Positions 17,257-26,072 of a stretch of 39,943 nucleotides of DNA are shown here, one piece after another. Positions within the stretch are counted from its first letter, which is position 1. Every line of letters begins with the position of its first letter. A program made the position numbers and the translations under genes. Source of the stretch: Rubellimicrobium sp. (lineage in GTDB: Bacteria > Pseudomonadota > Alphaproteobacteria > Rhodobacterales > Rhodobacteraceae); assembly GCA_019454835.1 (NCBI GenBank), contig JACFNP010000031.1:1-39943 (forward strand), given 5' to 3'. Under the pieces are notes generated by a model, which saw only the letters and a list, made by a program, of their open reading frames with translations, was not told where the DNA came from and did not search any database.

Positions 17257-17600
17257 CGGACGCAATCACCGAGAGTTCGGGCAACGTCTTTGACGACCTC
17301 GGCCTGAAGGATGCGGGAGAATTGACCCTGAAGGCGGTGCTTGCGCTTCAGGTCGCCTCGATCATCAGGCATCGGCGCCTGTCCCAGAAGGATGCGGGCG
17401 AACTCCTCGGCATTCCGCAATCCCGCGTCTCGAGGATCATGAACGCAAAGCTCGACGGGATCACCGCCGACAGGCTGCTGCGGATGCTTCTCAGGCTGGG
17501 CCGGGATATCGACATCCGTGTCCGCAAGGGCAGGTCGCCCGCCGCGCCGGGGCGGCTGTCGGTCGAGACCGATGACGGGCGCGGGCCGGTTGCCGCCTGA
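17253..17600 (+). CDS. HigA-type helix-turn-helix antitoxin
   Basis: The 115-residue protein is an XRE-family DNA-binding antitoxin. The helix-turn-helix is LSQKDAGELLGIPQSRVSRIM at about residues 43-63, followed by a segment (ITADRLLRMLLRLGRDIDI) usual in partners of Gp49-like toxins. It should bind the toxin and repress its own operon. ATG 17253 overlaps the toxin stop and follows GAGGG at suitable spacing. Five of its 14 arginines are AGG, continuing the atypical codon use of the toxin gene. The gene ends 52 bp before the terminator shared with ctaD. Confidence 0.88.
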   Translation: MTDAITESSGNVFDDLGLKDAGELTLKAVLALQVASIIRHRRLSQKDAGELLGIPQSRVSRIMNAKLDGITADRLLRMLLRLGRDIDIRVRKGRSPAAPGRLSVETDDGRGPVAA

Positions 17601-17651
17601 GCGGCGCCCCTGCACCGCCATCTTCAAGGTGCTTTCGGCCACCTCAAACGA

Positions 17652-17679
17652 AAAGGCCCCGGACGGTGCCGGGGCCTTT
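17652..17679. terminator. Bidirectional intrinsic terminator between higA and ctaD
   Basis: AAAGGCCCCGG (17652-17662) and CCGGGGCCTTT (17669-17679) form a perfect 11-bp stem with a 6-base loop. Read on the minus strand it ends in TTTTCGTTT and serves ctaD, whose stop is 23 bp upstream. On the plus strand it can also stop higBA transcripts. Confidence 0.85.
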
Positions 17680-17701
17680 CCAGTCGTTGCGCGCAAGCCG
17701 T

Positions 17702-19378
17702 CTAATGGGCGTGGCCGTGATCCCAGTCGGACTGCTTGGGCAGCGTCTCGAACGTGTGCTCGGGCGCGGGCGAGGGCACGGTCCATTCCAGCGTGTCGGC
17801 CCATTCGTTCCACGGGTTGTTCGCCATCGCGGTCTTCTTGCCGAAGAACAGCACGGCGAAGAAGGCGACGATGAAGAACACGAAGGACGCAAAGCCGATA
17901 TAGGCGCCGATCGACGAGATGTTGTTCCAGAAGCCGAAGGCCTCGGGATAGTCGATGTAGCGCCGCGGCATCCCCTGACGGCCGAGGAAGTGCTGCGGGA
18001 AGAAGGTGAGGTTGGTGCCCACGAAGAAGGCGATGAAATGCACCCAGCCCACCCAGTCGGGCATCTTCTTGCCGATGAACTTGGGCATGTAGAAGTAGAG
18101 GCCCGCGAAGATCGCGAACATCGCGCCCAGCGACATGACGTAGTGGAAGTGCGCCACGACGTAATAGGTGTCGTGATAGGTCCGGTCGAGCGTGGCATTG
18201 GCCACGACCACCCCGGTCACGCCGCCGATGACGAACACGACCAGGAAGCCGATGGCGAACAGCATCGGCGGCTTGAACTCGATCGAGCCGCCCCACATCG
18301 TCGCGATCCACGAGAAGATCTTGATGCCGGTCGGCACCGCGATGACCATCGTGGCCAGCATGAAGTAGCTCTGCTGGGTGACCGACATGCCCACGGTGAA
18401 CATGTGGTGCGCCCAGACCAGGAAGCCGAGGATGCCGATGGCCACCATCGCATAGACCATCGGCAGATAGCCGAAGATCGGCTTCTTCGAGAAGGTCGCG
18501 GTCACCTGGCTGATGATGCCGAAGCCGGGGATGATGATGATGTAGACTTCCGGGTGGCCGAAGAACCACAGGATGTGCTGGTAGAGGATCGGGTCACCAC
18601 CGCCCTGCGGCTGGAAGAAGCTGGTGCCGAAGTTGCGGTCGGTCAGCAGCATGGTGATCGCGCCCGCCAGCACCGGCAGCGCCATGAGGATCATCCAGGC
18701 GGTGACGAACACCGACCAGGCGAACAGCGGCACCTTGTGCAGGGTCATGCCCGGCGCGCGCATGTTCAGGAAGGTGGTGATCATGTTGATCGAGCCGAGG
18801 ATCGACGACGCCCCCGACAGGTGGACGGCAAAGATGGCGAGGTCCATGCCGTAGCCGCCCTCGTTGGTGGACAGCGGCGGATAGAGCACCCAGCCCACGC
18901 CCGGCCCCATCTGGTTGTCGCCTCCGGGCGACAGCAGCGAGGTGATCGCCAGCGTGACGCCCGCGACGTAAAGCCAGAACGACAGGTTGTTCAGGCGCGG
19001 GAAGGCCATGTCCGGCGCGCCGATCTGCAACGGCATGAGGAAGTTGCCGAAACCGCCGAACAGCGCGGGAATCACCACGAAGAACATCATCAGGATGCCG
19101 TGGTAGGTGACCACCACGTTCCACAGATGCCCGTTCGGCGTGCAGGCGGCGGCGGGGTCGTCGATGAAGCGCATCCCCTCCATGCACATGTATTGCACGC
19201 CGGGGTGCTGCAGCTCCATCCGCATGTAGACGGTGAAGGCCGACGCCACGAGGCCGAAGAAGCCCGCGACGAAGAGATACAGGATCCCGATGTCCTTGTG
19301 ATTGGTGGACATGAACCAGCGGGTGAAGAATCCCCGCCCGTCCGAATGTCCCTGCCCGTGAACGGCGGCGTCTGCCAT
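17702..19378 (-). CDS. ctaD: Cytochrome c oxidase subunit I, aa3 type
   Basis: Subunit I carries heme a, heme a3 and CuB and performs oxygen reduction and proton pumping in the inner membrane. The 558-residue protein has twelve membrane segments in the usual pattern and [13 protein letters not shown] at the N terminus. It has the HPEVY motif (His275, with the Tyr279 that crosslinks to it), the CuB histidine pair in [10 protein letters not shown], the K-channel region TGIKIFSW and the heme ligands in [12 protein letters not shown]. This is the A-type heme-copper oxidase pattern. ATG 19378 has GGGAGAGGGA upstream. No other oxidase subunit is present in the window. Confidence 0.97.
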   Translation of the reverse strand: MADAAVHGQGHSDGRGFFTRWFMSTNHKDIGILYLFVAGFFGLVASAFTVYMRMELQHPGVQYMCMEGMRFIDDPAAACTPNGHLWNVVVTYHGILMMFFVVIPALFGGFGNFLMPLQIGAPDMAFPRLNNLSFWLYVAGVTLAITSLLSPGGDNQMGPGVGWVLYPPLSTNEGGYGMDLAIFAVHLSGASSILGSINMITTFLNMRAPGMTLHKVPLFAWSVFVTAWMILMALPVLAGAITMLLTDRNFGTSFFQPQGGGDPILYQHILWFFGHPEVYIIIIPGFGIISQVTATFSKKPIFGYLPMVYAMVAIGILGFLVWAHHMFTVGMSVTQQSYFMLATMVIAVPTGIKIFSWIATMWGGSIEFKPPMLFAIGFLVVFVIGGVTGVVVANATLDRTYHDTYYVVAHFHYVMSLGAMFAIFAGLYFYMPKFIGKKMPDWVGWVHFIAFFVGTNLTFFPQHFLGRQGMPRRYIDYPEAFGFWNNISSIGAYIGFASFVFFIVAFFAVLFFGKKTAMANNPWNEWADTLEWTVPSPAPEHTFETLPKQSDWDHGHAH

Positions 19379-19438
19379 GTCCCTCTCCCGTAGATCCGGT
19401 ATTGTCATTCGGTCGGAAAACCGGCCGCACACGCGGGT

Positions 19439-19467
19439 GTTCTAGGACGCCGGGCGGTGCAGGGCAA
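19439..19467 (-). promoter_or_regulatory. Likely ctaD promoter
   Basis: On the minus strand TTGCCC (19467-19462), a 17-bp spacer and TAGAAC (19444-19439) give a reasonable housekeeping promoter about 60 bp upstream of the ctaD start. Both hexamers match consensus at four of six positions. Confidence 0.5.
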
Positions 19468-19509
19468 TATGGCGCTGCGGCTTTCGGTCGCAATCATGCG
19501 GTATCCCGG

Positions 19510-20181
19510 TCACGTCCGGCGCGCGGGCGCCTCGCCGGGGAAGGCGCGCGGGAAGGTCGCGGCCAGCGCCGCATCCAGATCGGCCATGGTGACCGGCAGC
19601 CCCAGATCGACCAGCGAGGTGACGCCCCGGTCCGCGATGCCGCAGGGGACGATTCCGGCGAAATGGCCCAGATCGGGTTCGACATTGATCGCGATGCCGT
19701 GGAACGACACCCAGCGGCGCAGGCGGATGCCGATGGCGGCGATCTTGTCCTCGGCGGGGCTGCCGTCGGGCAGGGGCGGGCGCTCGGGGCGGGTGACCCA
19801 GACGCCGACGCGGCCTGCGCGGATTTCGCCCTTCACCCCGAACTCGGCCAGCGCCGCGATCACCCAGGCCTCGAGCGACGCCACGAAGCGGCGCACGTCG
19901 CGGCCGCGCGCGCCCACGTCCAGCATGACATAGACCACCCTTTGCCCCGGCCCGTGATAGGTGAACTGCCCGCCGCGATTCGCGCGATACACCGGAAAGC
20001 GCCCCGGATCGGTGAGGTCGGCATCCCTGGCCGAGGTGCCCGCCGTGTAAAGCGGCGGATGCTCGACCAGCCAGACGGCCTCGCCCGCCTCGCCGCGCGC
20101 GATGGCATCGGCGCGCGCCTCCATGAACGCCACCGCCTGCGCGTAATCCGTCAGACCCTTGCCGGTGATCCATTCGACCAC
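19510..20181 (-). CDS. lipB: Octanoyltransferase LipB
   Basis: LipB moves octanoyl groups from acyl carrier protein to lipoyl domains, the first step of lipoic acid synthesis. The 223-residue protein shows [19 protein letters not shown], the catalytic lysine in [18 protein letters not shown] (Lys146) and the catalytic cysteine in [15 protein letters not shown] (Cys180). The start is GTG 20181 with AGGGGG eight bases upstream; the open frame to 20292 is not conserved sequence. It is 131 bp upstream of ctaD on the same strand, with a separate ctaD promoter between. Confidence 0.95.
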   Translation of the reverse strand: MVEWITGKGLTDYAQAVAFMEARADAIARGEAGEAVWLVEHPPLYTAGTSARDADLTDPGRFPVYRANRGGQFTYHGPGQRVVYVMLDVGARGRDVRRFVASLEAWVIAALAEFGVKGEIRAGRVGVWVTRPERPPLPDGSPAEDKIAAIGIRLRRWVSFHGIAINVEPDLGHFAGIVPCGIADRGVTSLVDLGLPVTMADLDAALAATFPRAFPGEAPARRT

Positions 20182-20294
20182 GTCGCAACCCCCTGCTGCC
20201 CCGCTCGGGCGATACCCCGCCCGGCGGCAAAGATCACCCCCCGGCGCGGGGGCCGCGCCCCGGCCTGGCGCCCGAAATCTGCGCCAGGCCAAAT

Positions 20295-20386
20295 CCCGTC
20301 ATTGCGAGGCGAAGCCGAAGCAACCCCGACCGCTCATATACGACATCGGGGTTGCTTCGTCGCCTGCGGCTCCTCGCAATGACGGA
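20295..20386. repeat. Complete inverted-repeat element
   Basis: The element has the ACCGCTCATATACGACATCGG-type spacer and standard arms. It lies between lipB and the tRNA-Leu gene and is followed by ATATCCGGTTCGTCTGATTG, a tail similar to those after other copies, for example at 14171. Confidence 0.87.
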
Positions 20387-20428
20387 ATATCCGGTTCGTC
20401 TGATTGCCCTGAATCCGCACGCGCCCTC

Positions 20429-20457
20429 TTGTCAGCCTCGGGGCCTCGGGCTAAACG
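20429..20457 (+). promoter_or_regulatory. Likely tRNA-Leu promoter
   Basis: TTGTCA (20429-20434), a 17-bp spacer and TAAACG (20452-20457) stand 28 bp before the tRNA 5' end. The -35 matches consensus at five of six positions and the -10 is weak. Confidence 0.45.
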
Positions 20458-20484
20458 CCGCTCGCTACCTCGACAAGTGCACAT

Positions 20485-20571
<87 letters not shown>

Positions 20572-20575
20572 TGTC

Positions 20576-21514
20576 TCAGGGCAGCACCGCGATCCAGAAC
20601 GCCGCCGTGACCACCGAGGCGATCGTCCCCGCCAGCACCGCCGATGCCGCGACGCGCCGTGCGCGGCCGTACATGTCGGCAAAGAGATAGGCGTTGATCC
20701 CCGGCGCCATCGCCGCTGTCACCACTGCCGAGCGCATCCCCGGCGCGGGCACGCCGAACAGATGCGCAAGGCCGAAGGTGATCGCCGGATGCAGCACCAG
20801 CGCCACCGTCGTGATGTAGAGAATCGTCATCCGGTCGCCCTCGGGCCGATAGCGCAGCAGGATACCGCCCAGCCCGAACAGCGCCGCCGGAATCCCGGCG
20901 TCCGCCACCATGTTGACGGCGGCCATGACCGGCTCGGGCAGCGCGAGACCCACGAGATTGAACGCGAGACCGGCGAGGATCCCCAGCACCAGCGTGTTCG
21001 ACAGCACCGCGCGCAGGATGCGCAGGACCAGGCGCCCCTTGGCCAGCCCGGTGCCGTGGGCGCGGGCAATCTCCATCGCCGCGATGCCCAGCCCGTAGCA
21101 GAAGGGCGAATGGATCGCGATGATGACGAAGTTGCCCGCCAGCGCCGTCTCGCCGCCGAAGGCGCGCGCGGTGATCGGCAGGCCCAGCAGCAGCGTGTTC
21201 GAGAACAGGCCGACGAAGCCGATGGCGACCGCATCCTCCCAGTCGCGGCGGAACAGGACGCGCGCGCCGGTCAGGCCCGCGAGAAAGCCGGTCGTCGCGC
21301 CGGTGTAATAGGCGCCCAGAATCCCCGGATCGAAGCCCGAACGCAGGTCCAGCCCGGCCATGGCGCGAAACAGCAGCAGCGGAATCGCGATCCCCTGCCC
21401 GAATCGCATCAGCCCGTCGACATGCGCCTCGGACAGGAACCCGCGCCACGCCGCCGCATATCCTGCCGCCACCACGAGGAAGACCGGCAGGATGGCCGTG
21501 GCGAGATGCAGCAT
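20576..21514 (-). CDS. AEC-family (auxin efflux carrier-like) transporter
   Basis: The 312-residue inner-membrane protein has about ten hydrophobic helices in the two-bundle pattern of the AEC family, from LATAILPVFLVVAAGYAAAW at the start to VLAGTIASVVTAAFWIAVLP at the end. A signature PGINAYLFADMYG-like segment lies in the second half. Bacterial members export or take up small organic acids such as malate or malonate; the substrate is unknown. ATG 21514 overlaps the stop of the upstream MBL gene by one base (TGATG), so it is translationally coupled. It is the last gene of the seven-gene operon. Confidence 0.88.
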   Translation of the reverse strand: MLHLATAILPVFLVVAAGYAAAWRGFLSEAHVDGLMRFGQGIAIPLLLFRAMAGLDLRSGFDPGILGAYYTGATTGFLAGLTGARVLFRRDWEDAVAIGFVGLFSNTLLLGLPITARAFGGETALAGNFVIIAIHSPFCYGLGIAAMEIARAHGTGLAKGRLVLRILRAVLSNTLVLGILAGLAFNLVGLALPEPVMAAVNMVADAGIPAALFGLGGILLRYRPEGDRMTILYITTVALVLHPAITFGLAHLFGVPAPGMRSAVVTAAMAPGINAYLFADMYGRARRVAASAVLAGTIASVVTAAFWIAVLP

Positions 21515-22317
21515 CAGCCGCCCTGGAACGAAAGGCAAAGCCCGTCATGGGCGGGGATCACGCCCGGCGGCAGTTCGGCGCACAGCCGGGCGTGGTCGAG
21601 ATCGACATGCAGGTTGGTCAGCACCGCACGGGCGGGCGCCAGCCGGGCGATCCATTCGAGCGCCCGGTCGAGATGCGCGTGGCTGGGATGCTTGCGGCGG
21701 CGCAGGGCGTCGATGATGAACAGGCCGGTGCCCTGAAGCTGCGCCCATGCGGTTTCGGGAATGGCCGAGACATCGGGCATGTAGGCCATCTCGCCGACCC
21801 GCAGGCCCAGGGCGCGGATCGTGCCGTGTTCGACCTCGATTGCCTCGATGGTGACGGGGCCGCCCGCGCCGTCCACGGTGACCGGGCCGGAAATCAGGTT
21901 CAGCGTGCAGATCGGCGGATAATACGAGCCGGTCGGCGTCGAGAAGATATAGCCGAAACCGGCCATGAGGCGCTCGGCGGTCGCAGAATCCGCCCAGACC
22001 GGCAGCCGGTCGCGGCGCAGATGGGCGATCATGCGCAGGTCGTCGATGCCGTGGACATGATCGGCGTGCGGATGGGTGTAGATCACCGCATCCACGGTCG
22101 CCACGCCCGCGTCGAGCAGTTGCTGGCGCATGTCGGGCGAGGTGTCGAACAGGACGCGGGTGATGCCGCCGCCGGGGCCGCGCCGTTCGACCAGCGCCGA
22201 ACAGCGGCGGCGGCGGTTCTTCGGGTTCGCGGGGTCGCAGGCGCCCCATTCGTCGCCGAATCGCGGCACCCCGCCGGACGAGCCGCAGCCGAGGATGGTG
22301 ACGCGGAAATCGCTCAT
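21514..22317 (-). CDS. MBL-fold metallohydrolase, PhnP-like
   Basis: The 267-residue cytosolic protein has the metallo-beta-lactamase motif THPHADH at residues 81-87. It also has FDTSPDMRQQLLD and LGCGSSGGVPR at the N terminus, all characteristic of the PhnP/cyclic phosphodiesterase-like branch. Homologues hydrolyse phosphodiester bonds; the substrate here is not known. The gene overlaps tatD upstream (ATGA) and the AEC gene downstream (TGATG). Its place after tatD and holB is frequent in related genomes and suggests a nucleic-acid or nucleotide role, which is inference. Confidence 0.9.
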   Translation of the reverse strand: MSDFRVTILGCGSSGGVPRFGDEWGACDPANPKNRRRRCSALVERRGPGGGITRVLFDTSPDMRQQLLDAGVATVDAVIYTHPHADHVHGIDDLRMIAHLRRDRLPVWADSATAERLMAGFGYIFSTPTGSYYPPICTLNLISGPVTVDGAGGPVTIEAIEVEHGTIRALGLRVGEMAYMPDVSAIPETAWAQLQGTGLFIIDALRRRKHPSHAHLDRALEWIARLAPARAVLTNLHVDLDHARLCAELPPGVIPAHDGLCLSFQGG

Positions 22318-23120
22318 CCCGCCACCGCGCGGGTGAACAGCCGCTCGAAATTGGCACTGGTCGCGGCGGCGAATTCGGCCGGGGTCAGCCCGAACAGCCC
22401 GGCCCCCACCGCTGCCGTATGGACGACATGCGCGGGTTCGTTGCGCTTGCCGCGAAACGGCACCGGAGCAAGATAGGGGCTGTCGGTTTCGACGAGGATG
22501 CGCTCCAGCGGCGCGGCGGCGAAGATCGCGCGCAAATCGTCGCTGTTGCGGAAGGTGGCGATGCCCGACATCGACAGGTAGAATCCCATCTCCAGCGCCG
22601 CCTTTGCCAGCGCGGCGCCCGATGAAAAGCAGTGCATCACGCAGCTATAGGGCCGCGCGTCGTAGCCTTCGCGCAGGATCGCCGCCATGTCGTCATCCGC
22701 ATCGCGCGCATGGATGACCAGCGGCAGCCCGGTTTCCTGCGCGGCGGCGATATGGGCGCGCAGGCTGTCCTTCTGCTGGGCGGCGGTTTCGGGCGTGTAG
22801 TGGTAATCAAGCCCGGTCTCGCCGATGGCGACCATTTTCGGATGCGCGGCCAGCGCCACCAGTTCGGCGGTGGTCACGGGCGGCTCCTTGCCGACGCTCA
22901 GCGGATGCAGGCCCGCGGCGAAGAACACGCCGTCGTGGCGGGCGACGATGTCGTGGACGCGCGCGAGGCCGCCCATGCGGGTGCAGATCGTCACCATGCG
23001 GGTGACGCCCGCCGCCTTCGCGCGGGCGATGATCGCATCGACCTCGCCCTCGAAGTCGGGGAAATCGAGGTGACAGTGGCTGTCCACCAGCGCGGGGGCC
23101 GCATCGGTCACGGGGGGCAT
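22314..23120 (-). CDS. TatD-family metal-dependent hydrolase
   Basis: The 268-residue protein is a TIM-barrel TatD nuclease-like hydrolase. It has HxH metal ligands at His15 and His17 (DSHCHLDF), AAGLHPLSV, the glutamate in AIGETGLDYHY, VIHARDADDD, MHCFSSG and the C-terminal ETDSPYLAPVPFRGKRNEP. Family members show 3'-5' exonuclease or D-aminoacyl-tRNA deacylase activity. ATG 23120 is used; a TTG at 23138 would add six residues and lies closer to the holB stop, and neither has an obvious Shine-Dalgarno. The gene lies just after holB, as often seen, and overlaps the MBL gene by ATGA. Confidence 0.93.
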   Translation of the reverse strand: MPPVTDAAPALVDSHCHLDFPDFEGEVDAIIARAKAAGVTRMVTICTRMGGLARVHDIVARHDGVFFAAGLHPLSVGKEPPVTTAELVALAAHPKMVAIGETGLDYHYTPETAAQQKDSLRAHIAAAQETGLPLVIHARDADDDMAAILREGYDARPYSCVMHCFSSGAALAKAALEMGFYLSMSGIATFRNSDDLRAIFAAAPLERILVETDSPYLAPVPFRGKRNEPAHVVHTAAVGAGLFGLTPAEFAAATSANFERLFTRAVAG

Positions 23121-23147
23121 GGGGGTGTCGTCCGGCAATGTCTCGGC

Positions 23148-24263
23148 TCAGCTTGCGGCGAGCGTGGCCGCAGTCCGCTCGATCCGCAAGAGCATATCGA
23201 GGATCAGCCCGGCAGGGTCAAGGTTCACCGCCCGCCCGAATCGCAGCCGCGCCTGCACGTCCTGTTGCAGATCGGCCCAGACCCGCGCGGCGCGGTCGTC
23301 GGGGGCCAGCCGCGCCAGAAGCGCGGCCTCGCCGGGCGCGGCATCATGCGCGGGGGGGCCTGCGACGCCCGCACGGGCGGCGCGGGCAAGGATCAGGTCG
23401 GCCATGTCGAGCATCTGCGCCAGCCGCGCCTCGTTCGCCTTGCCGGTGCAGCTTTCGGCCAGCCGCGCGGCACCGGCGCGATCAAGCCGGGGCAGGGTGG
23501 CCAGCAGCCGGGCGAGTTCGGCATAGACCGCCTCGCCGCCCGCCAGCGCCAGCACCACCGCGCGACCGACCGAACCCGCCGCCAGCTCGGCCAGCGCCGG
23601 GCTGGCCGCATCACCCAGGATCGGCGCCAGCGCGCGCGTCAGGTCGTCGGGCACCAGCGGATGCAGCCGCAGCATCCGGCAGCGCGAGCGAATCGTCGGC
23701 AGCAGGGCGGCGGGGCGGTGCGCCACCAGCAGCAGCGTCGCCAGCGGCGGCGGTTCCTCAAGCAGCTTGAGCAGTGCGTTGGCGGCGTTGGGGTTCATCT
23801 CGTCGGCGGCATCGACGATGACGACCCGCCTGCCGCCGTCGGTGGCCGAGAGCTGGAAGAAATCGCGCAGGCGGCGGGTTTCGTCGACGGTGATGCGGGC
23901 GCGGAACCCGTCGCCCTTGTCGTTGCGGGCGCGGCGCAGCACGAACAGGCGCGGATGGGCACCGGCGCGGATGAAGCGCAGGTCGGGGTCGTCGGGCGGC
24001 ACGTCCAGCGTGCGGGCGCCCGCTTGGGGGGATGCCAGCAGGAAGGCGGCGATCCGCCAGGCAAGCGTCGCCTTCCCCACGCCCTGCGGCCCGGCCAGCA
24101 GCCAGCCCGAATGCAGCCGCCCGGCATTGAAGGCGGCCAGGAATTCAGCCTCGGCGTGGTCCTGCCCGTAAAGCTGCGGGGTTTCGCGCGGATGCGGGGC
24201 GCCCTCGATCCGATCGGGTTCGGGGTCCTGTGCAGCCGGGGCGCCGGTGCGGCGGGCGTTCAT
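23148..24263 (-). CDS. holB: DNA polymerase III subunit delta-prime
   Basis: Delta-prime is the stator of the clamp loader that places the beta clamp on DNA. The 371-residue AAA+ protein has LYGQDHAEAEFLAAFNAGRLHSGWLL, a P-loop GPQGVGKAT (residues 58-66), a Walker B-like VVIVDAADEM, the NPNAANALLKLLEEPP segment and the SRC motif in PTIRSRCR. ATG 24263 overlaps the tmk stop (ATGA). An N-terminal extension of about 30 residues precedes the conserved part, common in alphaproteobacteria. The gene order tmk-holB-tatD is conserved in many bacteria. Confidence 0.93.
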   Translation of the reverse strand: MNARRTGAPAAQDPEPDRIEGAPHPRETPQLYGQDHAEAEFLAAFNAGRLHSGWLLAGPQGVGKATLAWRIAAFLLASPQAGARTLDVPPDDPDLRFIRAGAHPRLFVLRRARNDKGDGFRARITVDETRRLRDFFQLSATDGGRRVVIVDAADEMNPNAANALLKLLEEPPPLATLLLVAHRPAALLPTIRSRCRMLRLHPLVPDDLTRALAPILGDAASPALAELAAGSVGRAVVLALAGGEAVYAELARLLATLPRLDRAGAARLAESCTGKANEARLAQMLDMADLILARAARAGVAGPPAHDAAPGEAALLARLAPDDRAARVWADLQQDVQARLRFGRAVNLDPAGLILDMLLRIERTAATLAAS

Positions 24264-24886
24264 TGGTCAAGCCGGGCCAGCACCCGGCCTGCGATGTCGG
24301 CGGCGACATCGGCCTCGGGGCGCGCGCCGTCGATCACCGTGCAGCGCGCGGGTTCGGCGCGGGCCAGCTCCAGATAGCCCGCGCGGACCTTTTGCTGAAA
24401 GGGCAGGCCCATGTCCTCGAAGCGCTGCTCGGCGCCCGCGCGCGCCAGCCCGCGCGCCAGCGCGAGGGCGGGGTCCATGTCGATGATGAGCGTCAGGTCT
24501 GGATCGGTGCCGATCATCAGGTCGTGCAGGGCATCGACCTTGCCGCGCAGGTCGCCGCGCGTGGCGCCCTGATACATGCGCGTCGAATCGGTGAAGCGGT
24601 CGCAAATAACGACCTGCCCTGCCACCAGCGCCGGGCGGATCACCCGTTCGAGATGGTCGCGCCGCGCGGCGAAGAACAGCAGGATTTCGGTCTCGGGCGA
24701 CCAGCGCCCGGTGTCGCCGGTCAGCAGCAAGGCGCGGATCGCCTCGGCGCCGGGACTGCCGCCGGGTTCGCGCGTCAGCGTCACCGCCACGCCCGCGTCG
24801 CGCAGGGCCTGCGCCAGCAGCCGTGCCTGCGTGGACTTGCCCGAGCCGTCGATCCCTTCGAGCGTGATGAAGAGCGGCGCGGTCAT
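24260..24886 (-). CDS. tmk: Thymidylate kinase
   Basis: Tmk phosphorylates dTMP to dTDP. The 208-residue protein has LEGIDGSGKSTQ (P-loop), TREPGGSPGAEAIR, the DR motif in VVICDRFTDSTRMYQG and a lid region RAGAEQRFEDMG. The length is standard. Start and stop overlap the neighbouring genes by four bases each (ATGA), which marks a tightly coupled operon. Confidence 0.96.
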   Translation of the reverse strand: MTAPLFITLEGIDGSGKSTQARLLAQALRDAGVAVTLTREPGGSPGAEAIRALLLTGDTGRWSPETEILLFFAARRDHLERVIRPALVAGQVVICDRFTDSTRMYQGATRGDLRGKVDALHDLMIGTDPDLTLIIDMDPALALARGLARAGAEQRFEDMGLPFQQKVRAGYLELARAEPARCTVIDGARPEADVAADIAGRVLARLDQ

Positions 24887-26061
24887 GCTCCGGCGGCGGC
24901 GCCCTGTGGCAGGATGCGCGACAGGATCACCCGCAGCGCGGCGCCGGTGCGCACCAGAAAGCCGCCCGCAGGCACGTCGGTCGCGGCGACGAGCGGCAGG
25001 TCCACCGGCGGCAGCCCGTCGCGCACCACATGCAGCCGGGCAAGTTCGGCGCCCGCCGTCACCGGCGCCGCCACCGGCCCGGCATAGCTGATCTCGGCAT
25101 CGACCGCGCCCGGCGCGATGGCGGGCATGAGGATGCGCAGGTCGTCCGGCAGGGCCAGCCCGACCTGCGGCGCGGCCCCCATCCAGACATCGGCCTGCCC
25201 CAGCACATCGCCCGCGCGGCCCAGATCGCGCAGGGTGAACTGGCGGAAGGCCCAGTTGAGAATGCGCGTCGCCTCATCCTGGCGGGCGGATTCCGAGGCG
25301 AGCCCGGTCAGCACGAAGACGATGCGCCGGTCCCCCTGCATGGCCGAGCCGACCAGACCATAGCCCGCCTCGCTGGTGTGGCCGGTTTTCAGACCGTCGG
25401 CGCCGAGACCGAGGCTGAGGATCGGGTTGCGGTTCTGGGAATTGGCGGGGACGCGGTTGTCGAAGGCGAATTCTTCCTCGGCGAACAGCGGATAGAAGGT
25501 CGGGAAATCGGTGATGATCCGTTCGGCGAGCACGCCGAGATCGTGCACCGACATGCGCTGCGCCGGATCGGGCCAGCCGTTCGCGTTGGCGAAGGTCGAG
25601 GCGGTCAGCCCGATCTGCCGCCCGCGTTCGGTCATCAGGCGGGCAAAGCCCGCCTCGGTGCCGTCGGGCGACAGGGCTTCGGCCAGCACAGTGGCGGCGT
25701 CGTTGCCCGACAGCACGATCACGCCGCGCAGCAGGTCGTCGACCCGCACCCGTTCACCCGCGCGCAGGAACATCGACGAGCCGGTGTAGCTGGCTGCGTG
25801 CTGCGAGACGGCCAGTTCCTCATCCACCGACAGGCGACCGTCGGCGATGGCCTCGAAGGCGAGAAAGACCGTCATCAGCTTGGACATCGAGGCAGGCGGC
25901 AGCGGCGTGTCGGCGTTCTGCGCCAGCAGCACCGTGTCGGTGGTCATGTCGTGCACCCAGACCGCGCGTGCGCCGGTCTCGAAATCCTGGGCCGACGCGG
26001 GCAGGCCCGCAAGGGCAAGAAGCAGCGCGATCAGGGCGGCAAGGCGGGTCGGAATCAGCAC
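24883..26061 (-). CDS. D-alanyl-D-alanine carboxypeptidase (PBP5/6-like)
   Basis: This periplasmic low-molecular-weight penicillin-binding protein trims the terminal D-alanine from peptidoglycan pentapeptides. The 392-residue precursor has a signal peptide (MLIPTRLAALIALLLALAGLPASAQ), the catalytic SMSK (Ser58, Lys61), the SGN triad in VLSGNDAAT and the KTG motif in DGLKTGHTSEAGYGL. A PBP5-type C-terminal domain ends in an amphipathic tail (LRVILSRILPQ) expected to hold it on the membrane. It lies 11 bp after the SPOR lipoprotein gene and overlaps tmk by four bases. Confidence 0.94.
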   Translation of the reverse strand: MLIPTRLAALIALLLALAGLPASAQDFETGARAVWVHDMTTDTVLLAQNADTPLPPASMSKLMTVFLAFEAIADGRLSVDEELAVSQHAASYTGSSMFLRAGERVRVDDLLRGVIVLSGNDAATVLAEALSPDGTEAGFARLMTERGRQIGLTASTFANANGWPDPAQRMSVHDLGVLAERIITDFPTFYPLFAEEEFAFDNRVPANSQNRNPILSLGLGADGLKTGHTSEAGYGLVGSAMQGDRRIVFVLTGLASESARQDEATRILNWAFRQFTLRDLGRAGDVLGQADVWMGAAPQVGLALPDDLRILMPAIAPGAVDAEISYAGPVAAPVTAGAELARLHVVRDGLPPVDLPLVAATDVPAGGFLVRTGAALRVILSRILPQGAAAGA

Positions 26062-26072
26062 GGTGTCCCCTG

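Noticed and set aside
17666-19393. Plus-strand 575-codon frame over ctaD
   Set aside because: Antisense shadow; composition is dominated by His, Glu, Arg and Gly and no motif is visible, while ctaD on the other strand is complete.
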